This document shows positions 46,841 to 59,416 of a stretch of 64,000 bases of DNA, one piece after another (within the stretch, counting starts at the first letter, position 1; each line of letters starts with the position of its first letter). The stretch is from Thelephora terrestris (Eukaryota; Basidiomycota; Agaricomycetes; Thelephorales; Thelephoraceae): positions 372,001-436,000 of the forward strand of contig WIUZ02000014.1 in NCBI GenBank assembly GCA_015956445.1, given 5' to 3'. Under the pieces are notes generated by a model that worked only from the letters and a program-made list of their open reading frames with translations, was not told the DNA's origin and searched no databases. Position numbers and translations under genes: made by a program.

Positions 46841-48776
46841 AACGAGCTTCACGTGGCGCGATATCAATATACCATAGAGTACCCTAATGAAGCCTAATGA
46901 CTAGTTACAACCTCCTGCTACACCGCTCTTTCCTGCTCACTCTGCTGTTTTCGTGAATCAACCTCCATTCAGGTGATAGCCTCCTGTGGTTGTCCGTCCT
47001 TGTGTCCCATTCATCCGCCCGGGTACTGGATTGAGTCCTGCGTGTTCGAGTAGCAAACTAAAGTTACTGACCTCGCCCTAGCCAAAGTCCCCCTCCTCAC
47101 GGTCGATCGCCGACGTAGCACAGGTGATTTGTGCAAGTAGGAACGACTCTGAGTGGTGGGGGCGAAAGGCTGAAATACCGAAGAAGTGCTTATCCAAAAG
47201 TCCCTTTCCATTGCTGAGGTTTCTCACGATTAATTTGAATCGCCATCCGACCCTGTTCCTCACCAAAAATGACCACTCATCGACTCAAAATTCTCAGAAC
47301 GGGTTGGCTCTTTTGGCGGCACTCCCTGCGGGGACCCACCGGTGACCCTCAACTCGAGAAGCTATTGTTCCCATTCGGACGTTCGGAAATGGTCGCACCT
47401 AACACCGAATGATCGCCGATGATTCCAATCCAGATGATTACCGCGAATATATCGGGAACGATCAAGAAATTTAATGCTATGCCTTCGAGTGCCCATCGAT
47501 AGTCTTGCGCCAAGAACGATCAGGGCAAGTCCTGCCCACAGAGGTTGAGCTCACGGACCTCACGTACCAGTTCCGGAAGTCTTGTGAAAGCTCAACTATA
47601 TGTACCATTACAAATCAGGTTGCTTTCTCCCCAGCCCGTTCGTACCCACTACAGAGTTGAGGTTGCGGCTGTAGTATCGTCGGAGCAACTGACAAAAATA
47701 CACCGGAGAATGCTTTTGGAAGTCCAAACATTTAGCAAGCTTTCCGGAGTAAAATAAAGATTACGCTCCACCGTAAGCAACTGCTGGGGAGGGGGCGAGG
47801 GGATCAAAAAAAGTCCAGGGAGGCGCAGATCAACGCCAAAGAGCTCATCGGCTGGGACAGATTAGAGCGTTTCGCCGTGAGTTGTATAAAGTTGCGGTAA
47901 CGGAACACCTCACCACCCCGACCTAGACTCCGACTTTGAAACGTGACAGAGACGCGGTCGCTTGTACACCATATTTTAACAACCACCAGCTCTGCGATTG
48001 GAAGAGTGCAAAAACGAAAGCTGGCTTCCCGTGGCGAGTCTACGACAACTCCTTCGGTCTCAAGGGTTTGAGAGATGTTTGAGCTGAGGAACCGAATGGG
48101 GTAAATTGGAGAACAGCACATTGGTTTATCCCCATAGTGATTGAAACCAACGGGGATGACAAACAAGAGGGTCCGAGGACTTCAGTGGGCCAGGTGAAAT
48201 TTGAGGGGCTGTGGGACCTTCTCAGCGCCGCACGAGGGTTGGGGAAGGTCACATACGATAGGGGGCTTGGTTGTCGCTTCTGTTCCAGCGGAACATGATG
48301 ACCGCCGCGATCAAGTACTCACCAATTTGCCAAACTCGGAAAAAGATCTAAAAGTGTATCTGGAAAAGCATCACTCTAAACGCACAGCGCCAGCCTCATC
48401 CATCTCGCGGAGGAGCTGGGAATGAGGCACTGCTTTTCATCTGAGGCAGAAGGCGTCAGTTGGCATCCCCGTCGCGCGGCAGTATTAGTGGTCCCTCATC
48501 ATTCTCATTTCTCTTACCGCCTGGGAATGGACCGTTCGTGTTTGCAAAGAGAGAAACGGATAGCTCTCCCGCGTACGTTTTGTCGTTCTGCCAACTCCGA
48601 GAGCAGCCCGCACGAGAAGGGGTTGGAACACAGGCTCATGGTGACACTTCGGTTCTGCGATCACCAACCCCTTTCCTGACCGTCGGAAAAATGACGATTT
48701 TGTTATGAATTCCGAATATCTCTTTCGAGATGGCTGCGGGTCTGAACCCTTGAGGCAAAGGTAGTGAAACAGACGG

Positions 48777-48820
48777 GAGCTGTCCTCATTGGCTAGCGTT
48801 TAATTTGCGAACGTTTCTTC
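48777..48820. repeat. dispersed repeat, copy B
   Basis: Partner of 10604-10650 in the same orientation. It shares GAGCTGTCCTCATTGGCT and the following AATTTGC..AACGTTTC, with scattered mismatches. Both copies lie in gene-poor DNA. Confidence 0.5.
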
Positions 48821-49216
48821 GTTTCCTTTGCCGCCTGCAAGCTTCACAGCCAAATGGAGAGTCTCCCAACTGGAATTTTTTCGTTGATACTAGAGGTATA
48901 CGCGGTCACGGCATAGGAGCTTTCCACGGGGAAGACGGAACGACCGACGACTTAAGACTCGACCAGCCTTGATGCATGGAGCAAAAATATGCAATTCAAC
49001 GTGTTCCTCACGGGAGTCTCACCATCGATGGTCGCCGCTGCCCACGGTCTTCCACTTGCACTTGATAACGAGCAACATGAAGAAGGTCCGCTACAACGTA
49101 GCGGACAGGCGGCACTCGGGGGACTAACCTAGCAAAGGTGAAACACCGCGTGATATATTGACGTGTGAGACAAGGTGTAAGTGAGGAAACAATGTGAGTG
49201 CCTGACAGAAGTTACC

Positions 49217-50161
49217 TTACAAGGCACCTTTTGTTCCGAAGCTAGGGGTGGCGTTCTTGCTCGTGCTCATTGGGCGATGCGAGCCAGAAGAATGCATGGG
49301 TAGTTCTATGAATGCCCCGTGTCCAACTTGCTTCATGGGCGGCTGGATAAACTGCGGCACCGGTGCGATCACGACAGGATGGTGAAGATTGAAAAGAAAC
49401 ACAGCGGAGAATGGGGTGATAAATGGAAGGGCCGCTTCCAGTGGGGCTGATGAGAGCCCCTCACGAAACAGAACACGGATCTACAGGCTAGAGAAACCTG
49501 GGGAAAGTACGTCCAGGAGTTCAGGGTGAGGCGACAAAGTTAACAGTCTGCCATAGACATTATTTGTCTCCCAGTCCTGCTAGAAGTTGGATCATTTGCT
49601 CGACTTCGGCGTACTCGATGTATTGCCCCATGCGCGAGGGGTCAGATCGATTCGGTACCCAAGATAAAGTCAGATGGATTGAGGGAGGCTCACCGCTGGA
49701 CGTTTTCCATTTTCATGTTCCGGCCCATGGTACCGTGGAGAATTGGCGCCATGGGCAGAGGTGAGCGATAAGAAGCAACGAGCTGCCTCATCGATACCGC
49801 GTGGATTTGAAAAAGAAAAAGACCAGGGACGATGCTTGGAGTCCGATGGGGGCGTGGGCTAGTCATCTGGTCGTTCGTGATCAGGGTTGTCGCAATCAAC
49901 CTATTTTCGGTAAATATGAGGTCCACCGAAAGCATAAAGCGACCTGGTGATTGGGGTAGATAATCAGCTGGCGATGGGATGCAGCGGCTGCATGGGAATT
50001 TTACCTTCCCAATACCTGATGTCGCCAGTCGCCCTGGAGCCGTCTTGGATGAGGTTAGCAAAGGAGAAGGAAATTAAACAAGGAAACGTTCCACCGGGTA
50101 GGCAGACCAAAGGCAGACACAAGAGGGAAGGAGCTTGAGGAACAGGGGGGAAAACCGCCAC
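49217..50161 (-). pseudogene. possible unrecognised gene or gene remnant
   Basis: Three minus-strand pieces look more protein-like than their surroundings. One around 50090-49964 reads SFANLIQDGSRATGDIRYWEGKIP. A second ends at 49561 and reads LTLSWVPNRSDPSRMGQYIEYAEV then EQMIQLLAGLGDK and stop. A third (49402-49217) reads VVIAPVPQFIQPPMKQVGHG. The second could begin after a CCAG acceptor at 49697. I could not join the pieces into one frame, and no family is recognised, so this may be a decayed gene or chance. Confidence 0.22.
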
Positions 50162-52134
50162 GGAGTTCGGAGATCGAAAAAAAAGGCCTTCGGGGCGGAA
50201 CGAGAGACACTCTCACCAAACATCTCTGCATATGAAACGAGCCTCCGGGTCCCTCGTTCTACCTCATGAACCATGTCCCTCCTGGTCGCAACGTCGCTGG
50301 AAATTTAAGATATCAGCGGCCCGCCGCGAACACGATGCGTGTATCTCTAACACTATGGCGAGCGTGAACGCAGATCCCCAAACGTCTGCCTTGCCGACAT
50401 CGATATCAGAAGCAAATTAAACTCCTTTAGGACTCCCAAGGGTCCCAGATGCCTAGGAAAAGCCAGATAACCGGAAACGGATGGAACCCTAGAACAGTGC
50501 GCAGAAACGCATTGCAGCCGGAACATAATATCCCGTATAAAAGGGGTGTTTGTCCCTGGCTCTAGCAACACGAGCCGCCCCTAGAATCTCCCCTCTCGCA
50601 ATGAACCACCCTCGGCGATGATCCTCCTAGATCGCTGGTCGACTTTCCGCGAGAGCCTGGCGCGTCGTTCTAGGGATCCCCTAGCCCTGCCCCGCGGAAT
50701 CGTCGCCAGTCATCGAAGATGACTCGCAGTAGAAGCGACACCGGAGTCTCGCAGATGCGGGTTGGAGGTCGTTCCCTCCACACACTTGCAACTCTTCCTC
50801 GCTCATGAACAGCGCAAGTTCCCACGTCTGACAGAGCCAGGCTGTGCGTTCAGGCACTTCCATGAGAAGGGAAGAGTTGCGAGGTGGGGATGGGACGCCC
50901 TGTGTTACTCCATCGCTCCCCAGTGGGGACCCCAGGTGTCCAGAACCTATGGGTCGTAGAAACGATCCTGCGCAGCACCAAGGCCTTGAAGGTGGAAAGA
51001 AGAGGTATGGGCCACGCCCTCAATTTACCTAGGTTTCTGATGCCTGGTGTGGATCAGGCCCGCAACGAGCGCGGAATCCTTGACTTCGGTCTCAGACACG
51101 GCGAACCCACTCCGGAAAGGTACGGTTCCTGAACCACGCCCCGCCATTCGGCTCGCAGAGGTGGTCACCAAACGTACCTTCCTCTCTCGAAGTATGGCAT
51201 AAATCGTCGGCATCATATGGAAAGGATGGTGTCAAGATCCTGTTCCGTTCCATAACTCGAACTCATGAGATTTCCGCAGATTTTCCCCATCGCACGTGGA
51301 AGTGGATTATTTCGGATGATTATTGTAGGAACTGCGCGCTGTGTACTTCGAAATCTTGTCGCCGATGGTGGTAGGAATCCAGGAGTTGTGTTACGAGAAG
51401 CAAGCATATGCGTCAACTCAATTATGGACTCTCGGAGCACCCCGCCACATCGATCGTTTTGAGGCCACGCCCACAAGAAAACACCCTCTTCTGCGTAGTG
51501 CGTCGGTCTACGGATGCCACTGCGTCCCTCCAGCGTCGAGACTCTGAGGCTTCAGGCTTTCTCCACTATTCATCAATGCCCGGGTTACTCCCGTTCGTCT
51601 CATCATCCCAAGATTTGAGCCGATTTTGAAACTCGTATGGTTTGGAAATTCCACTGTGAGCAAAACAAGTGCTCGCCGGCAATGCAAAAAACTCGACAGT
51701 CTTGAAACGGGTTAGTTTTAGGTCGTAGCAACCCAAGCCAAACGTCCGATGCAGCAGAGCAGGTTCCGGGCTGCTCGCCTCTACCCCGCCACAGCCTATA
51801 GCGCACCCACACCACCATACTATTGTGTTTTTCTTACCCTGACACCTCCCTACCCCAGACGCCAAACGGGGGATGTCAGAAAATATGTACTGGTTCAAGT
51901 AAGCAGACTACGTATACGAGATTCAAGGTCATGGAAGGGGATCTCGCCCTTCCGAGAAAGGTTCCTCCCAAGCAGCACCAATCAATACCAAGGCATTCTC
52001 ACCAAATTGACATTCAAACATTCTTCGCAAAAATTCGAATCAAAATATCGAACATAAAATATACAACATACAGATGCGAGAGAGTTGCTGTCGTAATAGG
52101 AACAGGTGAATCGTTACAAACTTGAATGCATAGT

Positions 52135-53570
52135 TCATGAGAATCTTCCCTTCTGCGACCTGCCGCCCTTCATCGTAACGATGGGCGATGGGCAAAACAG
52201 TTGTTTCAGCCCGCGGAGGAGTTTGTTACGGAATCTCTGTCGGGCAACTCCCGGCTCGGATGCACCCGCACAGCCGCTTTCATGTTCGTCCAATCCCACC
52301 ATCTCTCCTGTGGATGCGATTGACCACTCCAAATGCGACACAATAGAAGAGATCGTCCAACGGCGATCACCGCTATCCCAGCACTCTTGCATCATGGCCC
52401 AAACGCCATCAGTTAGACCACGTTCCGGGCCAACGTGGGGTCGGTCGGGTCTAGCGCCTGAGATCACCTGTAGGATCACCCCTTCGTCACGATACCCTTC
52501 GAACGGGAATAGCCCGGAAAACGCCTAAACGGAAAGACGTCACACAACCGAACGGAACGATACACAGCCGTTTAATGATTGACGCGTACCTCGTACATCA
52601 ACATCGCAAGAGCGTAGACGTCAGACTGTTTGGAACACACGCGTGCTGAGAACCCGAATTCCTCCGGAAGGATGAGTTCCGGAGCCAGCCACCGCACAGC
52701 GAAGGCGTTGGAAAACGCTGATACATCGGGCTTGGATGATGGGAGGATAGCCGAAGATCCGAAATCCGCAAGGCGGGCAGAATGGTTGTCGTCGATAAGA
52801 ACATTGGACTATCAAACAGCTCAACGACGGAGAGCGCGAGGCCGGATAGAACACGTACGCTTTTGAGATCCCCATGGACGTAGCCTAGCGCATGCATGTA
52901 CTCTAACCCTTTAGAGGCATCGAGTATCTGGAAACGGTGTCAGGTGAACGACGTTGCCCAACGAGAAGTGCTCTCACTAAATTCAGCCTGGAGGCACTTG
53001 GAAAACAAACGAGGTATTCCCTTAAGTTTCCATGTCGCATCCACACCGATATCATTGCGAGTGGAAAGATTTCTGTATCGATCCCAAGGAAAGGCAAGAT
53101 ATTGGGATGGGTTAATCTTTCCCAGACAAGGACTTCCTGGTAAAATTGCTGTTTCGCTCATGAGTGAGTTGTCCTGTAACTGCTTGCTAGGGTGATCTTA
53201 CCTCTCGAGCACGAGCAATGGGAACTGTCGAGTAACGTCGAATGACCTTTACCGCAACCGGACAGCCGCCGACCTCGCCTCGCCAGATATCAGCCGATCC
53301 ACCATAGCCAGCGGGACCATCTCCAGAAACAGCGAGGCTATTGACCCTCGGATAGCTTGTTGGGGGTATGTCATGGGCGTTGCATACATCGTCAAGCGTG
53401 AGTGAGCACTTCCACCTCAAGCCTGCGTCTGTGGTCAAGGACGAAGACACCTGAAACCTAGGTGGTGAGCTCGCAGTGAGGCCGGGAAGATGAGGTCACA
53501 CCTTGCCCATAACATCGACGGTCGGAAACATCAGGTGATGTTCCCCGCTATCAGCTGAGGAGGCGACCAT
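52135..53570 (-). CDS. K3: single-domain TKL-like protein kinase
   Basis: Six exons give about 388 residues starting MVASSADSGEHHLMFP. The kinase domain is complete: GDGPAGYGGSADIWRG glycine loop, VAVKVI lysine, HGDLKS catalytic loop with aspartate, ADFGSS metal-binding motif, RWLAPEL activation-segment end, SDVYALAMLMYE and the RRWTISSIV arginine region. All expected catalytic residues are present, so it should be active; substrate unknown. Exons 3 and 4 are 57 and 23 codons long, exactly as in each K1 and K2 domain, indicating common descent. The C-terminal 60 residues are polar and basic (FRNKLLRGLKQLF). There is only one kinase domain and no membrane segment. Confidence 0.88.
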
Positions 53571-55220
53571 TTCTTCAGCGAGTGAGTGAATCGTGAGTTA
53601 TTGGAGGGGGGAGATGGAAAGAACGGGGGTGAAAGCACCGTATTTAAGGCGTATTACCCAATATGTTTCTTAAGCGTACAAAAAAGAAACACCACCGAGA
53701 CGGCATCCTGCGTGGGGCCGACCTGGAACATCCCGAACACGAACAATGCATGGGAAGAGAGCGAGGCGGAGTTGGCCGTCAGAAGTGACGCTGGGTGATC
53801 TGTCGGAGTGCGAGCAAAGTGAGAGCGTGTGGCTTCAAGCCATCACAGCCGCGGTCCGGGACACGGAATCAATGATCAACCAACAACCCTTTGCAAGGGT
53901 GGATCCCGGACCCCTTAAATAAAGTTATCCCTCCAGGAGTACACCGCCCCTTTTGCTTCGGGAATAGCCGAAATATTGATTCGATCTTGCCCATAGGGGT
54001 TGTCAGATGTTCAGGACGCGAGTCAAGGTCTCAACCATGGCTATCGAACGCGTTGGAGACATCCGGGTAGAACCTTTTGGAAGAGATAGGTGTGGATGAG
54101 TCCGCAGTTTGTTGACCAGCGACTTCACCGACATTGCAAGGATCGAGCGTCTGAACGGAGAGCGCTACGAGATCGCGGGAAAGCATCGTCTCATACCGCC
54201 AAATCTTGGTGCTGGCCATCATCGTTGGGAAAGAGGGCGGAATGTGCTCGGTGAGCTCGGTGTACTGTTACCGCGAGTAATACAGTACTCGACTCCGCCG
54301 GCATTTCCCGACGGGACGCTCACACTGCGGCTTCGCAGTGGCACCGACTCGCACTGCAATCATTTCCGGCATTTCCCCTCATCGCCATCGCGCGAGTTGT
54401 ACATCGCAGCCATTGGGAAAACGATGGCTCGTTTTTGAAAAAGAGCATTCAAGTTCTTTGGAGCTTGGCACTGCTGGCATGTCTCGGCGCGGACCCAATG
54501 GCAAGTTCCCGAAGCAGATCTTGGATCAATAGCCAGCGTACCCTCATTCTTGTCACCACATGCTCAGTGATGAACTCGGTATTGGGAGTTAGACATTGAC
54601 GTTGAACGCGAGAGATGGTTATCGTGGCTAGCTGGTTGAGCCTTACTGAGGCCCCATCGGCCTATCGGTTATGTAGGTTGCAGGTCGAACGTTGAAAACT
54701 GAATGACTTACGACCAACAGCGTCAATCTTCGGCTGGGAGCGAATGAAACCTAAGTGGGTTTTTTAAAGTGAGCCATCCCAGTGGCTGTCACGCTGTTGT
54801 TCGGCACAAGATTGTAGGATTCATACCACATACTGTACACCGCGTGGTTTGAATGAAATTATGTACGGAATCCTGGGAAATGACAAGGCTATCACGGGCC
54901 ATTCCGTGCATGCCCTTCTCGCATTCGCCCGACGCTGCTCTCGTGACGATAATTCCGATCGAACAGAACCATGGAAAACCGGCTAATCCCTCCACCGCTC
55001 CCCGAGGTACTTACATAGGGTGGAAAACCCCGCATTGAAATCCATCGCGTAAAAACTGGCTCATGATGACGCGCAAATGGCTGGGGACGGGTTATTCGAG
55101 CGTCTGAAGTCACTTTTCAGCTAGACTCGATCTAGAACCCTCTCGAGTCAGCGTGGAAGATCGCGCCCGCTTTTCTTTGCGCTCTCTCGCGCCGATAAGC
55201 TGAGATTTGGCCACCGTGCA
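53571..55220. other. intergenic between divergent K3 and the F-box gene
   Basis: No gene was found in 1.65 kb. It holds the 5' flanks of both neighbours; AT-rich TATTTAAGG near 53641 could be a K3 core-promoter element read on the minus strand. Confidence 0.5.
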
Positions 55221-56427
55221 ATGCTGCGCATACCAGCCGAGGTCTACGGTCAGGTTGCTGCTCTCCTCACGAGGCCCGACCTCGTGAACCTTTCCCGCGT
55301 TTCTCCTGCTTCTCGAGGAGAGTCCAACCGCCTCCTTTACCAAAATGTCGATTTCTCCTCCCTCCCTGTTGGGTTTCTTGGAAGGAACCCAACATCCACA
55401 CGAGCCAGTGACAAACCCATCGACACCTTCTTCGCCACCATCTCTTCCTCCCCCGAACATGCCGCCTTAGTCAAATCGTTTGCATTACGGCTTCCCTACC
55501 AGCCAGCGGAAGGGATCTCCCCTCAAAATGCGTTGGAGACGATGACAAACCTTCGCCGGTTGACAGTCGTCTCTGTCCTCTTCAACGATGTATTCCCCTC
55601 ATTTCTACACAAGTGCACCACAGAACTCCGCGAGTTCGACGCAGGACTTCCCTTGAACGACGACCTTTTCACTTTCCTTTCCCGGAGGCCGAAGATCTGT
55701 CACGCGACAATCGGAAAAGAGAAGATGCCTTGTGGGATGGAGAAGGGCTCATACGAGATTCTCTTATCCGGCCGAGAGGATCTCCTGCTGGGATTAACGA
55801 GGTTGCGAGTTGTCGAGGGCGCAGTTCCGCTCGCTTTCTCGTGTCGATCATTGACGGAGCTGGATATTCTTATCTCCGAACATCAGGACTTCTCCTTGGT
55901 CATGGACGTTATGAGGCTAGTCGGGAAACAGCTCACCAAACTTCGCTGTCAACGAAGCTTGTATTATGGGAGCGACGCTATCTTCCAGCACCTCTCCTCA
56001 CTCGCAGAGGCTACACCTGCCCTTCAAGTTCTGGATATTCTCGAGTATTTTTGCGGTGGTTGGGGAAGCCCACCGTGTATTCGGGTAAGCAGTTGTCAAG
56101 ATTTTATCGTCTCCCCACTCAACGTCCATCGTTTTTGCCTAGTATCTCTCCGATTTGGAGGCCTTGACTCTCGATGGGAAGTGGGCGAGACTCCGGGAGA
56201 TCGGTTGGACATCGCACCTGTCCTTCCATGACCATCTTGTATATTGGAAAGGCGCGAGCCTCTGCGACCGTATTTTCGAGGCATTACCATCCATCGATGA
56301 CCTCAAGTACACGGAGGAATGCCTTTTGGAGGTCAACTCATCCGTCACGTTTTCGTATCAGCGTGTGGGGATTGAGCGGCTTGAATGGAGAGAGGTGGTC
56401 CGAGGGGATTCCAAGCCTTTCAGATAA
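55221..56427 (+). CDS. F-box-like protein
   Basis: Two exons (55221-56084 and 56143-56427) encode 382 residues. The N-terminus MLRIPAEVYGQVAALLTRPDLVNLSRVSPASRGESNRLLYQNV follows the short, divergent F-box pattern (IPxEV/I..I...L....L...S.VS..(F)...LY..V) common in basidiomycete receptor families; such proteins usually bring substrates to an SCF ubiquitin ligase. The rest has leucine-rich alternating segments (LRRLTVVSVLFNDVF, LTRLRVVEGAVPLAF, SLTELDILISEH, LTKLRCQRSLYYG), resembling irregular leucine-rich repeats. The target is unknown. A plausible link to the COP9 signalosome gene at the left edge is only functional (both act on cullin ligases), not positional. Confidence 0.7.
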
Positions 56428-56756
56428 CTTGATTTAAAACTCGTGGCGCTGCCAATGGCAGCCCCCCGATCTCTGGATATATCCTCGATATTTTTGGGTT
56501 CTTCAGTGTGATATATGCTCTCGGTGTACTTTCTTGTAGTCTCCTTTTGGTTCACGCCGTGTAATTGTACTCGCATAACTCTGTTTCATCACTGCTGTCC
56601 GAGGCGAGGCTGAAATGATTTCCCACTGCCCATACGTCATGACGTCAATGGAATCCGCAGCGATCATGCCTCCCGTCCCGTGCGTGCACAAACTTGGGAT
56701 GGACAATATTTGACAGACTGTTACAAGTACACGGATTCACAGAGTTAACTGCAGGT

Positions 56757-57244
56757 TTACGAACCAATGCCCTTCGCCACCAGTTTTTCCGCGATCTCCA
56801 AAGCTTTCTTGAACTTTGCCTTCTCTTCATCTGTGGCTTCCACTGTACTGGTACTTCCACATCCCTGCGCGCCGCAATTCTCCCATACAAAGTCGTCACT
56901 TCCCCACATGATACTGGTATCAAGTCCATAGATATCTTCGCTACCTTTCGGCTCCTCGGTTGGGATGGTCCTGAGGATAGATTGGAGCTCCTCGACTAAC
57001 GCATCGACATCGGCAAAGTTATCTTTGTCTTCCTTCAGAACTCTTGGAGCGAGATCGGAGGAGAAGGATATCTGTAGGGTCTTCGTTTGGTCGGTGTACG
57101 AGACGGTCTTAACGGCGGTAGGCGCCGGAGGTGCGAACCCGCCGACGATACCTGAGGATGATCCGTTGGGCAAAAAATATCCTGGCTTATACTACTGCCC
57201 TCACCGTGTACTACTCGAAGATAAAACTGTTTCGGGAGTGGCAT
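56757..57244 (-). CDS. small conserved-looking protein of unknown function (144 aa)
   Basis: Two exons (57244-57205 and 57151-56757) join across a 53-base intron into 144 residues: MPLPKQFYLRVVHG, then IVGGFAPPAPTAVKTVSYT. The protein is acidic, with DIYGLDTSIMWGSDDFVWENCGAQGCG in the middle and a lysine-rich amphipathic C-terminal helix (EKAKFKKALEIAEKLVAKG). There is no signal peptide or membrane segment. I do not recognise the family. A competing frame beginning at 57326 stops after 41 codons and does not splice in frame. It is divergent from QTRT2 with about 80 bases between starts, which hints at co-expression. Confidence 0.6.
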
Positions 57245-57324
57245 CGTCGAGTGAGATTTGTCTGTTGACAAATGGGTGTCGTGTGGCTCGAGATCTGGAG
57301 AGGACGTTCTGAGCGTGAGAATCC
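57245..57324. promoter_or_regulatory. short divergent promoter of the 144-aa gene and QTRT2
   Basis: About 80 bases lie between the divergent starts (98 if QTRT2 begins at the second ATG, 57343). No TATA box is visible. Confidence 0.4.
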
Positions 57325-59128
57325 ATGATCAAACTTGGTAGAATGGGACCCCCGCGATTGACCTTCTCCGCTTCACCTTCACCCTCTTCATCTCCTCTAT
57401 CCTCTCACTTTAATCCACGACTCGGTTGCTTAACCTTGCGTAGGAATGACGTCACGGGAACCACGGTGAAGATCGACACACCAGGTCTACTCACGACCTC
57501 GTCGAGAGGACTTATCCCACACCTCTCCCGTGATCATGTCAACTCCACGGCTGCTATTAGATGGGTCAATATCCCTTTTGAAACCTTGTGCGTTGCGGAT
57601 AAATGATAGTTTGTTGCGATGAAATGACCTTCTGGTTAGCCTAGAGCGTACGCCGCCAATTCTGACGATCATCAACAACTCCCCACGCCCGTTACACGAC
57701 TTCTTCAAGTATGACGCATCGAAACACATTGTGTGCCTGCAGGCGAGGGACCCCAGCGATGGCAGAGACATGCCATCAAACGGGAAGGACTATTGCTCTG
57801 TTCGATGTATCCGAGGTGTGCGGAAGGTCAGTCTTTCCCACCAAAAGGCGCATCTACCGATAATCGACCCAAATCCCTTCGTTCGTCAGCTTCACGTCTC
57901 CGATTGGAATTCTTATACCTCTTCTACATACCCCGACGTCATCATTGCGCTTTCAGACGTACCTCTTACACCACCACCCCATTCCCAAAAACGCGTCAAC
58001 AAGTCATTAGAGCGCTCGACTCAGTGGCTACTCGAAAGCCTTTCCCCTGTGCCTCCGGACCCGGAGGATCGACCGAATTTATTGGTCCACTTGGCTGGAG
58101 GGATCAACCCGTCCGCTCGTCAAGCTTTCTCCCAAGCTCTCACAGAAACTCTTATCGGACCAGAAGCCGATAAGGTCAAGCCATTGAAAAATCTTGACGC
58201 CGCTGTGACGGGGTACACCTTCGATCTCACCCCATTAAGAAAAGCATTGAAACAGGATGCGGAAGCGGACAAAACACTAGTACACCTCATCCAAACGTCC
58301 CTCCAACCGCTCCCATTTGAAAAACCAAGAATCCTCAACTCTGTCCGTGGACCCCAGGATATATTGCGGCTCATATCTACCACCGGTGTGGATTTGTTCG
58401 ATTCCCGTTGGGCTGTAGACTTAGCGACCTTTGGTGTCGCCCTGGACTTTGCATTCCCTGTTTCTTCGTCGCCAATAGGCCCTTCCCCAACAAGAACCAG
58501 AGAAAACGGAAAGATAGATATTGGACACAACATCTACGACGGAAGGTACGCGACAGACTTCAATCGGTTGTCGAGATTGTTCCTGGACGGTCGATCCAAG
58601 TTCTCCATCCCCACTTCCACGGATTTCGCTGATACGGCGCAACGGTGGTGCCCATGTGCGGCGTGTTCACCCGTGTCTCCACGAACACAATTGAAACACA
58701 GTCAAGCCGATGAGCACGTCCCCGACCCATCCACGCCTCTCGAATACCACCCAGCATATACCAGGGCCTACATTCACCACTTACTTCACACGCACGAGAT
58801 GTCCGCTCATGCGTTGCTCACGACGCACAACCTTTCTGTGGTTGACCGGTTCTTCGCTGACATTCGGGGCGTCCTTGAGCGGGACGGTGTTGATAAATTT
58901 AGGGAAGAGGTTCAGACGTTTAGAAATCGGTATGACGATGACGAGATCGTCGGTGATAACACTCAGGGTCTAGGTGAAGATTTTGAGGTTGAGGTTGTTG
59001 GAGGCATTGTGGGAAGGGAGGCCAAGCGTGATTGGGGATCTGTCGATAAGGCCAGAGGGAAGGGGAGACTTGCAAGGGATAAGGAAAAGTCTGGTGCTGC
59101 AGTGCTTGAGGAGGCGGAGGTTGCGTAG
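57325..59128 (+). CDS. QTRT2: queuine tRNA-ribosyltransferase accessory subunit 2
   Basis: QTRT2 pairs with the catalytic QTRT1 to replace guanine-34 by queuine in tRNAs with GUN anticodons. Exons 57325-57587 and 57640-59128 encode 583 residues. The N-terminus has the family start RLTFSASP..FNPRLGCLTL and TPGLLTTSSRGLIPHLSRDHV. The zinc site of the TGT fold is intact: RWCPCAACSP supplies CxCxxC (about 58648-58665) and HHLLHTHEMSAHALLTTHN supplies the histidine. A 63-base in-frame GTCAGT..CAG intron may also be removed after GVRK (starting near 57828), giving 562 residues. The C-terminal 60 residues after FRNRYDDDE are acidic then basic and probably disordered. Start 57325 or 57343 cannot be distinguished. 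Confidence 0.92.
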
Positions 59129-59378
59129 GAGTTTGGTGGCTCTTCTCGGATTGGATGCACCTCGACCAACAATGTGACACTCGTTTTGCTTCGCCTCCCA
59201 CTTTGGTGCCGCTATATTTTTCAGGCGTACTTCTGAGAAGTTAATGTGGTGTGAACTTCGTGGTAAGGTGCAGATCAGTGCCGTTCGAAGGAACCGAGCC
59301 GCTCTCTAGAAAAGCCCCGACGTATTTTTTCTCTTCGTTGAATCCTTATCCTACCTTTCCTTTCCCTCCTTTCCCCGT

Positions 59379-59415
59379 AAGAGTGAATCGAAGTGGCCCA
59401 CTTCGATTCACTCTT
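59379..59415. repeat. near-perfect palindrome (18-bp arms, 1-nt centre)
   Basis: The arm AAGAGTGAATCGAAGTGG is followed by one C and its exact reverse complement. It can form a strong hairpin or cruciform. It lies 250 bases after the QTRT2 stop and ends next to a second inverted repeat. Confidence 0.9.
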
Positions 59416-59416
59416 G

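Larger units (their letters stand above)
46841..52134. other. 5.3-kb gene-poor stretch
   Basis: No complete gene could be built. It contains copy B of a dispersed repeat (48777-48820) and some protein-like fragments on the minus strand at 49217-50161. Elsewhere frames are short and of random composition. Confidence 0.5.
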
